Shown: piece by piece, positions 1-11,694 of the stretch
Layout: each line of letters starts with the position of its first letter
Numbering within the stretch: position 1 is the stretch's first letter
Assembly: GCA_004431415.1 (NCBI GenBank)
Contig: QPMI01000090.1
Span: forward strand, 95,560 to 159,559
Direction of reading: 5' to 3'
Length of the DNA stretch: 64,000 nucleotides
Source: Cyanophora paradoxa
Lineage: Eukaryota > Glaucocystophyceae > Cyanophorales > Cyanophoraceae
The notes under the pieces: model-generated
The model's input: only the letters and a program-made list of their open reading frames with translations
Databases searched by the model: none
What the model was told of the DNA's origin: nothing
Translations under genes and position numbers: made by a program

Positions 1-2556
1 TTTCAAAACATTGAGAGTACCGGCAAGAACATCAAAGAGGGACGCAACCGAGCCCCAACACGACGGTGATGGGGTACACGCAGTGACATTTCGGGGGCAT
101 GTAATAGTAGCTCGTGCTGGCAACGATGCACAAGATGGCTCCCAGGCCGTACCCGGCCTTCAGTCCCAGCCCGCGGTTAATGTACGGGAACCAGAAAGAT
201 CCTGATCATGAGGATATCGAATTCGGGAAGCGTCAGAAATTTTGCGAAATAATGCAATGCGTTTTTGGAGTCAATCTGGCGCACCGCACAATGATGCAAT
301 TTGAAGGAGCAGAGGTACAGTGGCCAGCTCCTCATTGTGACGCTTTAGCATGGTGATCTGGGATCGACAGCGGGTACGCATTCATGATCAGAGCAATTGT
401 GACACATGTACACATGACGAATTGTTTACGGGAACTGCGCACAAGAAAGAACGGCATGAAGCACTGCGTAAGAACGACCACCAGCCGCGCACACATGAAA
501 ATAAAACCTGTCGCGCGCACGTGCAAGCGTGACCGTAAGTAAGTAAGTATCATAATTATTGCAAATTAGAGTCCAGTGAACTCGAATCCGAAGCATGTAA
601 TTATAAGGATGCACTGCGGCATATGTCTGCAGAGCACCTACGCAATAAAATCGGCTGACGCGGAACCAGGCGGTCCAGTGCACGCGGAAGGCGTCGGAGT
701 GGGCGACACTGCTCGAGCGGCTCGGGCGCTCGTCGCGATCGGACACGGGGAGCGTGAGAAGGAGCGGAGCCGCCCGGCCGCGGCCCTGCCGCTCCACGTC
801 CGTCTCCTTTGTGAGGTCGTTGTGCCTCCTGAGGTGGGCCAGCGACGGCGTCTTCTTGCGCCAGACGCTGTGCAGCGAGACGAGGCAGGCGACCACGCCG
901 ACCGCCCCAATCGCCACCGCCGCCCATGCCGTGGTCTCCAGCTGCTGCGCCCGGGATCCCTGCGCATGCAAAGAGAATTCAGTTGAATGCAAACGCTAAC
1001 AGCAAATGTTCAACTATTTAGAATTAAATACGTCTGACCGGGAGATAGCGGAAGGAGAGCCATGCAAGGGCGAAGACAGCGATGTTGGACGCCACAGTAA
1101 ACGCGAATCGCATGGAGTTGAGGCGCAGTCGGACGAAGTCATCAGAAGAAAGCTCTGGAACCAATGCCTGCGAAAATCAAGAGATTAATTCAGAAGATCT
1201 AGAATGCGGGTTCACGTTTAGAAATTAAAGCTACCATATGAGCCACTTGAACACTTGCCCAGCCGAAGCTGCGCTCTCAAGAGTTGAGCATACGGCGCTA
1301 GCGTCGGCGGGTATAGATATAGGGGGGCGCAATATATCAAGAACAACAAGAGGCAGCGCACTTGAAAATGGCGGCGAGGAAGGAGAAGTAGGCGACCTCG
1401 AGCAGGGGGCGGGAGCCCGGGGGCACGCCGGGCATGGGCGAGAAGATGAAGACGAAGGAGAGCCCGACCGTGAGGGAGCCGCCCACGATGAAGGGGAACC
1501 TGAATTCGAACCACGCTCTTTAATTTCAAAGACGAGCTGGCCCACGGCAAGGGACGATCTCGGGGCGAAGCAAATAAAAGGACACAGCGTTGGAAACCCC
1601 CGTCCTTTGAAAAACGAGCTCAAGCTGTGACAAAGTCAAAGAACGAACCGCTTCCCGAACCTGTTCATGAAATACGCTTGTTCAAAATCGAGTATGCTTA
1701 AGCTTATTATACGGAATGCGACTATTGATTTCGATCATGAATCAAAGTTCACCTTGACTTGGAGCTGTCGGAAAGGATGCCGGCGAATGGGGTAAAAAAT
1801 CCGTCGGCAATCTATCGATAATCCAATGATGGAAAATCGATCAATACATATATTTATAAACATGTACACATCCAGCTTCATGATATTCGATCGGCCTGGC
1901 ATGCGCATGACAGGATCGTGTGACGGACCTGGCCGCTGAGGATCACAGTGGCGGCCCCGCTTGCCGTCATCCCTCGCTCCTATAATTGATGCATATGTTA
2001 CGAATGAATTTAATGCAGGCAACTAATATAAGCACGGACGCGGGCCGGCGCCGCGCGGGCCGACCTGCAGGCTGAAGATGAGGAATGCGAACCAGAGCGA
2101 CGCCGTCATGTCGTTCAGAATTGTGCCTGCGCTCTCGTGGTCAGATCTCGACGTCGATCATGACGACATGCATGAGCTTTCAACTTCGATCTAATCAACC
2201 GAGCAGCTCTAGATCTCATTTCCAATCAAATACTATGAATTGACCCAGTACGTGCACGACGACAAACCTGCTGCGTATCCGATGATCCTCGGGAGCGAGA
2301 AGTGGCCTCCGCGGCCGTGATCGTCATCGCGCGTGGCAGGCTTCGGGTGCGGCCTCAGAAGTGGGCTCTTCTCTGTTGCTGCAAAATCTGTAGTGATGGG
2401 TAGCTGCACGTTCTCTCTGCTCGGGCACGATATTGACACGAAGGGCGCGCCCTGCGTGTTCATGCTGGCTTTGGGATCTCTGGAGGTGTATCCATTCTCG
2501 CCGCTCCCTGCATGTACAGCTACCCGCGGCCGGGTCTCAATCGTCTTGTTTGTCAT
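1..2556 (-). CDS. MFSD12-like major facilitator transporter, 3' part beyond the window edge
   Basis: Multi-exon membrane transporter of the MFSD12 branch of the major facilitator superfamily; animal MFSD12 moves cysteine into lysosome-related organelles. The first exon starts with ATG at 2556 and encodes a hydrophilic N-terminus ending in IGYA. The next exon, about 2122-2063, reads ILNDMTASLWFAFLIF, matching the family's first helix. Further exons read FPFIVGGSLTVGLSFVFIF (about 1500-1350), FGWASVQVAHM (about 1280-1240) and LVPELSSDDFVRLRLNSMRF (about 1165-1100), the family-typical 'pro-glu-leu, N-D-x-x-x, RYAFT' block. A loop and helix exon lies near 960-600. The last visible exon, about 206-40, encodes two helices including NRGLGLKAGYGLGAILC and then runs into a probable donor. 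The remaining helices must lie left of position 1. I could not find convincing coding sequence for helices 2-4 in 1640-2040. Substrate is unknown. Confidence 0.75.
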
Positions 2557-4487
2557 CCCCGCACACTGAAGCTTGGGCTTGAGAAGCTTAAAGCTTGCAA
2601 CACTCGCTCGATGACGAGCTGGAAACTCACTCTTCAGCGATCGGCCGCGGATCCGGATGGCTAGACTCTGCTGAGAGACGTATACGTATATGTGCGCATG
2701 CGCGCAGCGATCCGACCGCTCAGCTGTCGACCGTCGGACGTACGCGTTTGCCGGCGCCTGCAGCTGTCCGCTCTGCAGCTCTAGCTAGATCGATGGCTAG
2801 TATACTTGCGATTGTCTAGACTCTAGTAGACCTAGCGCTAGCCCGGGCGGCGGCGAACGGGCCTAGACTCTGAGAGCTGCCGCGCTCCTCAGGGCCTACC
2901 GTACGTACTACGGTACTACGGTACACGCAGAATAACGCAATGCTGCTGATCATGAGGTGCCTGCCCGGGGCCACATGTACAGTGTGGCCGAGGCTGTAGG
3001 CCTGTGTGGCCCAGAGGCTGTGCCACGGTGCACCGTGGCACGTGCCACGGTGGGCCCAGGCTGTGGGCTTGTGGAGCCGCACTGCCAGGCTGCACAGCTG
3101 GCGCGTCAGAGTCACGGCGTGAGCCTGGCACTGATCGATGAGCGTCGGACCTTCGGTCCTCACTGACTCCTCAGGCCCGCGGCCCGAGGCCTTCAAAGGC
3201 TTCGAATTCGCCGAGAGTCGGCCCAGAGTCGGAGCACTGAGCCGCTGACTCACTGGACTTATCGATCGGATTCGATGAATTTCGATCCTCACGTACGCGT
3301 GCACGACTCGCAGGAGTCGCAGGCTCGCAGCACGCCTGGCACGCGTACGAGGCTGCCGCTGACTCGCATCAATGATGACGGTGATCGCATGCAGCCTGGC
3401 ACTGGCATGGGCTGGCAGCGATCGCGATCGGTACCGGTAACGGTACCGGTCACATCGACGCGGCCGATCATCGGATCGATTTCGCGCGAAGGCGCCGTTA
3501 TTGCATGAAGGCGCGTGACGTCGACGTCACGTGACGCTTTTTTTTAGTCGTGTTTTCTTTCTTGCGAATTGCCGAAGTTGCCAACTTGGCAAGTTGTGAA
3601 GTTGCAACTTGGCAAGTGTGCTGTACATGTAGCCTAGCGGCGCTAACGCTAGCAGCGCTAGCGCCGCGGCGCCGGTGCGGCCGCCGGGCGCCGGCAGCGC
3701 GCGGGCGCCGGCCGCGCGGCCTGACTCACTGAGTCAGTGATGCGCTGCATCATGCGCATATGCATGCAGGATATAACCTGCAGCTATCCTGCGCATGCCG
3801 GCGCCGCGCTGAGCCTGCAGGCTGCAGCCTCTGATGCGCATCTGCGGGGATCATAATTAAGTGCTGATCACTCGGATCATGATTCACGCAGCGCATGGCA
3901 AGTTGGCACCGCACGGGCATCATGCGGCGCATGCGCATATGCATACCGGGTACCAGCTGCAGCTGCAGGCGCCCGGCTTTTGGTAGCCGTCGTTGGCCGT
4001 GCCGGCCCTAGCTATCGACGGACCCGAGGTCTATATATATAGGCTCTAGCATAAGTTTGGCTACGGCAATTAATTAAAATTAGCTTTGAATTCAGTGCTA
4101 GTTTCACGATGATCAATTCATTGATTTTAACAAGCTCGAGTCAGCTTCAGTACCGATACTATACTGATGGTCGACGTCGATGTCCTGATCATGACCCGAT
4201 ATCGATGACCGAGCGATACTTCCGATTTCAAAGAAAGAAATTAAATGGATCGAACTCGATCTACAGAGATCTTAGCTTTGTACAGGTCCAGGTTAGAATG
4301 CGAAAAAGAATGCGACGGCCCTTGAATCCTGGACACGCGTACGTTGGGCCTCCTAAAATAGTACGAGTAAAAATGTGTACAGCTCTAGACATACCTCGAA
4401 CAGAATCGATGTGCGATTCAGCGCACAGGATCATGATTTGCACTATCCTAGGAATGAACGGGCTAGCTATAGGCGAAAAAGCGAGTG
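2557..4487. other. Intergenic spacer, palindrome-rich, no gene seen
   Basis: A 1.9 kb gap between two minus-strand genes. No reading frame here resembles a protein family or shows splice-flanked exons. The DNA is dense in self-complementary words of 6 to 12 bases, for example runs of CTAG, GATC, GCGCGC, TGCATGC and CTGCAG, clustered at 2640-2830, 3410-3540 and 3740-3970. A short direct repeat, AACTTGGCAAGT, occurs twice at about 3590-3620. A TATA-like ctatatatatag lies near 4035 with no obvious gene attached. The palindromes do not form one long hairpin; they are many separate small ones. Confidence 0.6.
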
Positions 4488-7400
4488 CTACATGTAGACA
4501 ACTACCGATTGTCGGAGTTCAGAGAAGACAGCTACATCTGGGTCCCCAAGAACGCTGCTCGCGATCGGAGAAGCGACGGTGAGGGGCGAGAACGGTGGCG
4601 GCGGGGGCGGGAGAAGGGATGCGGGGGCACCGTAGTAGCAGATGGGGACGGCGAGGACCTGCGCCCTCGTCGTCAGCCGAGCGTCCGGCGGGTCGCGATC
4701 GACGGCGCGCAGCGGTCGAGCACCATGCAGATGCACTGCAGGGGGAAGCCGAACTTGGTGTAGTCGAGGAAGCGGTAGCCGCCGGGCTTCTGCACCATCA
4801 GGTTCGTCTGCGGGGCGGGGCGCGTCAGCTGCCGGCAGGGCGGGGCTGGAGCTCGAGGGCGCGGGGGCGGGCCTGGTAGCCGATGGGGGTGGAGAAGTCG
4901 TGGGAGCCGGCGAGCATGAGGACGTAGACGATGGTCTTGAGGGCGACCTTCCCCTTGAGGATGTTGTACACGATCGGGAAGATGAGCGCCACGCACGCCT
5001 GGCCCGGCCCCGCGCACGCGCGTCAGGCGGGCGGCCCGGCCAGACGAGGGCGGGGGCGGCGGGGGCGGCGGGGCGGACGGCGTTGGTGATGACGGCGTTG
5101 AGGAGGACGGAGGCGATGTAGACGCCGAAGAGGAGGCCCAGCTCGGAGCCCTGCGCCCCGCCCCGGCCCCCGAGCCTCAGCTCGAGCCGGCGCGCCCCGG
5201 CGCGGGCGGGCGCGCCTTGAAGATGTCAACGACCGAGTCGGCGAAGGTGCGGGCGAGGAGGGAGCGCTCGAGGGCCGTCCCCACCCCGAACGCGCACGCT
5301 GCGCACGCGAGCGCGCCGCCGCGTCAGACGGGGCCCTCGCCCCGATCCCGCGGGGCGCGGGGCGGGGCGGCACCGATGCAGAGGAGGACGTCGGCGTTGA
5401 TGTAGGAGAGGGCGCGCCGCGGCCGCACGACCTGCGCGGGGCGGGCGGGAGGTCAGCGCCAGGGCAGGGGCGGGGGCAGGGGCAGGGGCGGGGGCGGGGG
5501 CGGGGGCGGGGGCGGGGGCGGGGGCGCCTTGAAGGCCATCATGAGGAAGGCGGCGACGAGGACGGTGTGCGTCAGCGACGGCTTGTTCTGCGCCCCCCGC
5601 ACCCGTCAGGCGCGAGGCCCCGCGGACGCAAGGGGGCGGCGGGGCGCGCCTGGGCGGCGGTGGCGGTCCAGGCCTGGTACCAGAGGGCCGAGACCTCGTC
5701 CGAGACGGAGGGGAAGACGCTGCGCGCGGGGCCGCCGCGTCACCCGCCGAGGCCGCGCGGGGCGGGGGCGCGCGGGGGCGGCGTGCGGACATCATGCCGA
5801 TGGTGAGGAAGGCGGCGGCGGCCATCTTGAAGAAGGACGGGCGGTTGACGAAGCGCGCCGCGTCGTCCAGCTCCGTCACCTGGCCCCGGCTCAGCGAGGG
5901 GCGGCGCGGCGCCGGGCGGTCGGGGGCAGCGCACGACAGAGAACTCGGGGCGGTGGCGCTGCGCGTCGACGACGGCCGGCGGGCAGGCGACGAGCAGCCC
6001 GTCCCCGCCGAGGAGCGGCGTATCCGCCACGGGCGTCGTGATCACCTGCTCCAGCCGCTGGATGCCCAGCACCAGGGCCCCCACCTGGCCGCCGCAGCCC
6101 GTCAGCCCGTGCCGCGCTCGGCGCTGGCGCGGAGCGGAGGGGAAGGCACCTCGGTACAAAGGCGGAGCTCGCGGGGGGTCTTGCCGGCGTACGGCGAGTT
6201 GGAGGCGACGGAGAAGTCCTGGGCGGGGGTGAGGCGGGGGCGCAAAGGGGCGCGCGCGGGAGCGAAGGGGCGCACGGCGAGGGTGAGGCCCTCGCTGCCC
6301 TTCTGCTTCAGCACGGTCTCCTCGAAGCGCGTGAGCTGCATTCGCCTCGATCAGCGCGCGCAAGCCCGCCTCTCCACCGAAGCAAACGCGCTCGCACCCG
6401 CTCGCGGGCGACGGAGAGGCCGTCGGCCTTCATGAGCTCCTTGATGGCGTACTCGGGGCCCCTGCAGGAAACGGCGCGTCAGGGCGATGCGCCTCGACCC
6501 GACGCAGAGCGAGGCGGGCGGCGCACGTGTACTGGATCACGTCGCCGAGGGCGACGGTGGCGGCGCTGACGTCGAAGTCGCGCGCCGCGAAGGTGCGCCC
6601 GTCGCGCGCTGCCGGCGCGGCGGCGTGAGGCGACCGACGTGGACGGCGCGCGGGCGCGGCCGAGGCGGCTCCGGGCCACTCACAGATCCAGAGGATGGAC
6701 GTGGCGGTCACGCTCTCGAGCCCGGACTCCTTGTACGACTTGCCGACGATCTTGGACCGCTTCGTGACCTGGCAGCGCGGCTTGCACTTAGACGAACCAT
6801 CGAGAGCTGCGACGCGAGCAAGAAGGCGCTGACCTGCATGGTGACCTGGTACTTGCGGGTGCTCTTCTCCGCTTCAGCGTCCGCCACCGACTTCCTGCGT
6901 CCGAGGGCCGGTCGGCGGGCTGGCGCGCGTGCGCGTGCGCTCTCTTGGGCGGTGGAGGGGAGGGAGGGGGGACCTGTTGGGGAGGATGACGGGCCCGAGG
7001 GCGACGAGGTAGATGAGGCCGGCGATGGCGCAGGGGAGGCCGGCGATGCCGATCTCGAAGAGGTTGCCGAGGTTGAGCTTCGGCTCGCGCGCCTTGGCCA
7101 GGTTGTACGCGATCAGGTTGATCGACGTCCCGATGTACGAGCACGAGCCGCCCAGGATCGTCGCGAACTGCCGCCGCGCGAGCGGACTCAGCTGGAGAAC
7201 GATGCCCATGGAGGCGCGAGGGGACTCGGGGGAGGGGCGCTCGCAGCGGCGCACGCTCATCGGCATCTGCAGGTACGACGGCGCAATCCCCGTCCGCTTG
7301 GAGTACCTGCCGAGGGGGGGGGAATCCTCAGAATGCACGCAAATATTCTGAAACTGTCTTGAGCGCACGATGAGATGATGGGGATCATCATGGCCACGAT

Positions 7401-8994
7401 CGGCGTGTTGTTCTGGCACACGGGGCGGCGCCGTGAGCGCGCGCGAGCAAAGCCAACGGGGCGAGCGCTGGAGAGGCGGCTGGGCGCACGAGGAAGGTGC
7501 TGAGGAAGATGCAGGCGAGGCCGATGCGCAGGATCGCTATCCGCTTCGACTTGGGGTTCCCGAGCACCCTGCAGACACGGCGAAGTTATATTGAAATTGA
7601 GGCGAATTCAATGAAATTAGGGCTTCGCGCGCGAATGAATTATTCAATCTGTGCTTCCGGAGTTCGGGCGCGGGGGCGCACCGGCGGAGGGCGTAGTCGA
7701 GGGCGCCGGTCTCCTCGATGCCGGCGGCGATGACGAAGAGCACGCCGACCTGGCGGCGCGCGGCGGGGGCGGGGTCACGGCCCGCGGCGCGCGAGCGTGC
7801 CCCGCGGCGAGGGCGGACCTGGAAGACGCCGGCGTTGGAGAAGCCGGCGAGGGCGTCGGCCTGGGAGATGATGTCTGCGGGGCGCGCTCGGCGTCAGCGG
7901 CACGCAGCCGGCGGGGGCGGCGCGCGGGTCGCCGGCACCGAAGAGGAGGGCGGCGGTGAGGGCGGCGAGGAACGAGAGGCCGGCGGAGAAGTCCTTGACC
8001 AGCGCGAACATCAGCCTGCCGGCCCGGGGCGCGCTCAGCGCCCGCTCGAGGCTCCGACAGGGGTCGGCCGGGCCGGGGGGCCGCGGCCGCACATGCTCAC
8101 CCGTACAGGATGACGAGCATCACGTGGCCCTTCCACTTCAGCTTGTCCTTCCAGACGGTGCTGCGGTGGCGCAGCTCATGGTCAGCAGGAGAACGGCGCA
8201 AGCGCAAGCTTGCGGTGCCGGCGAAAATAGAGCGGGCTGCGCACTTGGCCAGCGTCCCGAAGAAGATGGCGTAGCAAACCGTGGCGATCTGAGATGGGGT
8301 TGTGCGGTGAGATCGGGCTTGAGGCGCGCTGGTCCCGCCTGATCACAGAGGGCCGGGCGCACGATGGCGATCTTGTGCTTCCTGAGGAAGGCGAGGAAGC
8401 CGTCGCGGGTGAAGAAGCGCGCGACGGCGGCCTTCTTCTCCGCGAAGAAGTCGCTCGCCTGCCGCGCCACGTGCCCGCCCTTCGAGGGCCGCTTGTTCAC
8501 CAGGAACTCGCTCTCGAACGAGTTCTCCGAGGCCGGCGGTATGGGAATGCTGCGCGCGGGGCGTGAGCGACAGCTGCAGTTCCGCGTCTACGGTGTACGC
8601 CGCGCCGGCCGTGCACGTGGCGCGCGCACCGCTCCGCGTACGGCCGCTCGGGCGGGGTCAGCTCGCTCTCAAACTCGAATGTCTTGGTCTCTTGGCCGCT
8701 GCTCGTCGCGACGATAGGCGCCGAAGTCCAGCGGGACTGCCAGGAGTCGTGGTCCACTGCCGGTAGCGCTACGTGTGCCCTGCCATTGCCATCAGACGCG
8801 AGCGCACGAAAGCCGAGTGTGTGCACGAGTGCGCACCCTTCCTTCTTCCACTTAGATTCATCGATCACGCTCTGAAGCTCGGCGCGCCGCTGCTGGTCGG
8901 CCTCAAGGTCGAGAACTACTGCGGCCGGGGCCGTCGGCCGCGCGTCGGCGGCGGGCGCGCCGCTTGTCGATGCTGGAGCCATTGTGTTTGACAA
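4488..8994 (-). CDS. SLC13-type sodium/sulfate symporter with TrkA-C (RCK_C) domains
   Basis: Anion permease of the SLC13/ArsB type, the group containing algal SAC1- and SLT-type sulfate transporters; it would import sulfate or a similar anion with sodium. Start ATG at 8994 (MSNTMAPAST). A soluble N-terminus of roughly 150 residues precedes the first helix (about 8290). The first half ends in NNTPIVAMMIPIIS (near 7400) and then GGSCSYIGTSINLIAYNL (near 7150-7100), the paired asparagine/GTS signature of this family. Two central cytosolic TrkA-C units follow: one includes SKIVGKSYKESGLESV and the other GALVLGIQRLEQVITTP. The second membrane half includes INADVLLCIGAAFGVG and LLFGVYIASVLLNAVITNA. 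The C-terminus is a helix followed by a proline-rich tail ending QSVVVYM before the stop at 4488. At least fifteen short introns interrupt it. Membrane (plasma or endomembrane) is not decided by the sequence. Confidence 0.85.
5461..5525. repeat. G5C/G4A hexanucleotide-like intron repeat
   Basis: Tandem GGGGGC and GGGGCA-type units, about eleven in a row, inside an intron of the SLC13-type gene. On the sense (minus) strand the tract is C-rich. The G-strand has many consecutive G-runs and could form G-quadruplexes. Confidence 0.9.
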
Positions 8995-9544
8995 ACGACC
9001 CGCGGACCGCGGGCGCTGGCGATACTTAACGTGTTCGGCGCACGCCGCGCTCCACTCAAGCTTTGATATCTATAGCTAGATACGACGATCAGCAAAGATC
9101 GGGCGCGGCGGTTGATACTGCGATCACAACCGCGGGCGGGGGTGGCCATGGCTCCGAGGCTCGTGCGTTTCCGGTTCTCGCGTTTCGCAGATGCCCGTAC
9201 CCCCGGTTTCATGCGCTTTGACCGCAAGCGGTACAGGCCCCCGGGCCCACTGGGGCCACCCCGCTCACCCGCGCGCCGGCCGCGGAACCCTCAGCTGGGC
9301 CTCAGGCTCCCGGCCGCTGGCGCTCCCCGCAGTACTAGTGGGCCCCAACAGTGGCCCTGGCCCATGGTCACCGTGTGTGACTGTCAGCTGCAGTGTCTCA
9401 GTGTGTCTGCCACTGGGCCCCAGCGCTAGCTGCAGCACCAGCGCTATCATATCACTGGCTAGAGCTCCCTCAATATATGCATGATCGTGCACGCGCTCTT
9501 GATTTCACCGCCGTTTCGAATTCCGATCCTAGGTTCGTAGTTGG
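8995..9544. other. Intergenic spacer upstream of the SLC13-type gene
   Basis: About 550 bases between the start of the SLC13-type gene and the end of the next minus-strand gene. It should hold the SLC13-type promoter. I see no coding exon. The part 9230-9440 is C/G rich with several CACTGGGCC-like and CAGCTG words; 9060-9120 and 9440-9540 are A/T richer with short palindromes such as TATATGCATGATC. Confidence 0.5.
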
Positions 9545-11694
9545 CTAGGGGAGAAGCAGGTGGGCGGGCCTGTGCGTCTGGAGCCACTCGTCCCCGTTGG
9601 CGTGCGGGTTCCAGACGCTCTGCAGGCTCCCAGGTGGGCCGGCGCCGGCGGGGCGGGGCGGGGCGGGGCGGGGCGGGCGGGGCGGGGCGGGGCGGGGCGG
9701 CGGCTGGGGCGGGGCGGACCTTGAGGGAGGAGCGCTCGACGCCGCGGCCGAGCAGGAAGTCCTCCACCTGCGGGGGGCCTCGCCGGCGCGCGCCGGGGCA
9801 GGAAGGGAGGGAGGGGCGGGAGGGCGGGAGGGCTCCGCGCCTTCTGGTGCCCTTCGAAGAGCGCCTTGTCGAAGCTGCGGCGGTGCGCATGCGGCGTCGG
9901 GCGGCGCGCGCGGTGGGGGGGGGGGGGGGGGGGGGGAAGGGGCGGGGCGGGGGCACCGCTGGCGCCAGTCGTAGTCGATCTTGTAGCGCGAGAGGCCGAA
10001 CTTCGAGATAAGCTTGCCCTCCTTGTCCGTCTGCGCCGGCGGTTCGCCAGGGGAGCAGAGGCGAGGCAAGCGCGCGGCGCCAAGGGAGCGCCTGGCGGCG
10101 TCCGCTGCCTTGCGCCCCCGCGGGGGCCCGCACCTTGTGGGACATGTTCTCGAACTCGACCCTCTCGAGGAAGAAGGAGCTCGAGACCTTGTCGTAAACC
10201 TGCGGGGTACAGCCGCCGCGTGTGAGTGGCCGGGGGGGGGGGGAAGTGTGTGTGTGTGGGAAGCGGGGCCGGGGGGGACGCAAGGCGCGCCTGCGCGAGC
10301 CAGGGATCCTGTCCCCAGTTCTGGAACGTGTTGTCGAAGAAGAGGCGACCTGGCGGGGTACCCCTCAGGTTGGATGGGGGGGAATAAGGCGGGGCCGGGC
10401 CGGGGTACCGAAAATCTGGAGGTGGACGCGGTGGACGAAGCAGACGACGAAGAAGCGCTCGAGCTCCTCGTAGTGGTACCTGTACCCCCATCGGGCAGCG
10501 CCCCGGGAGCGCGAGGGGTACAGACTCACTTGTCGTTCATACCGACGACGCCTGCGCGCGAGGAATTAAGCGATGAGGTACGGGCCTCGTGGGGAGGGGT
10601 ACGAGCGCGCCGAAGTTGGGGTACACGGGGTTGAGGAGGATGGTGTCACGGAGGAGAGCGGGCCAGCCTGCCGGGGCGGGCGGCGGCGGTTCGAGCCGGA
10701 ACGGGGGGCAGGGGGGACGGCGGCGGGGGTACCGGGTGTGAGGAACTTGGCGTCGTCGTTGACGGAGAAGAAGTACTCGCAGCCGGCCTGGCGCCGTGTG
10801 AAGCGTGGGGCCGGGGGCAGCGCGCAGGCGGGGGCTTCCTGGCGCACCTCGTAGGCGCTGCGGAACATGAGGTTGTAGATTGCCGTCAGGTTCCCCGGCG
10901 CGTTGTTCCGGAAACGGTACATCTGCGGAAGCGTCAGCGGCGGGGCCGGGGGCGGGGGCGGCCGCGGGGCCGGCGCGCCTCGAAGAGGATGGCGCGGCCG
11001 GCGATCTGGTCCTCGACGATGGCGCGCAGGTGGCCCCGCTGCTCGACGTCGTCGTACACCGCGTCCCCTGCGCGCCGCCGGCTCGGCGGCGGGCGCCGCG
11101 GCCGCGCGGCGCGGGAGGGGGCGCGCGCCCTCGTCGTATCCGAGCTGGACGATGTAGAAGAAGCCGTCGTCGTCGGACGTCGTCTCCAGCAGCGAGGGCA
11201 GCAGGTAATGCACGACCTGCAGCTCCGTTGCCGTCCTGATCTCCGTCTTGGCCGTCGTGCTCGGCACTGCGGGGCCCGCTGCGGATCAAATCGCGCCGGG
11301 AGCGGTCTGGACGGAAAGGCACGCACGCCCCAGCGCGATGCACGTTCTCCCAGGCTCCTGCTTGTACGAAGAGGGACGGCTGATCAAGCCGTCGCCCTTG
11401 CCTCCCTGTGTGTCGACGTCGATGACATCTGCTGTCCCGCGCGCGGGGCCGAGCGTCTCCCGAGCCGTGCTCGCGGACTGCTCTATGACCTCAGGAACGC
11501 TGATTACTGGCTCTTGCTCCTGCTGGGGCTCCACGGGTGCCGCATCGTCCGCGGCGAACAGAAACTGCGCAGAGGCGACGTAGAGGCCGAACAGCAGCAA
11601 TGCCGAGATGCATCCACGCAATATGGTTCCTTTCCGCTTGCGGAAGAGCGCGCGCAAGCGCCTCACGGCGGTGCGGACGCGCTTTATGGTGCTC
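9545..11694 (-). CDS. Putative type II membrane glycosyltransferase-like protein
   Basis: Start ATG at 11694 (MSTIKRVRTAVRR): a short basic cytosolic end, then one membrane helix, ILRGCISALLLFGLYVASA, then a luminal acidic/low-complexity stem. This is the usual design of a Golgi type II enzyme. The luminal domain is split over about ten exons. Recognisable segments, in order: EIRTATELQVVHYLLPSLLE, AIVEDQIAGRAILFEA, NLTAIYNLMFRSAYEV, EYFFSVNDDAKFLTPG, NPVYPNFGALVPL, RFFVVCFVHRVHLQIF, TFQNWGQDPWLAQVYDKV, FFLERVEFENMSHK and LISKFGLSRYKIDYDWRQ. The 'VNDD' followed by 'NPVYPNFG' and 'FVHR-H' resembles a group of protist glycosyltransferases with a DxD-like metal site (from memory, not checked). 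Stop at 9545. Sugar donor and acceptor cannot be told. It lies head to head with the apyrase gene. Confidence 0.6.
9650..9700. repeat. GGGGC tandem array in an intron
   Basis: Ten or so GGGGC units in tandem inside an intron near the 3' end of the glycosyltransferase-like gene. The same GGGGC/CCCCG word fills many introns in the window (for example 17060-17100, 25160-25205, 48070-48105), but this is one of the cleanest arrays. Confidence 0.9.
9915..9936. repeat. Homopolymer run of 22 G
   Basis: Uninterrupted G run in an intron of the glycosyltransferase-like gene; on the sense strand it is a poly-C pyrimidine tract. Confidence 0.95.

Noticed and set aside
2557-4487. Mobile element in the palindromic spacer
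   Set aside because: No terminal inverted repeats, target-site duplication or transposase; the palindromes are many short independent ones.
5226-5879. APAPAPAP-repeat protein on the minus strand
   Set aside because: This is the translation of the intronic GGGGGC/GGGGCA repeat of the SLC13-type gene.
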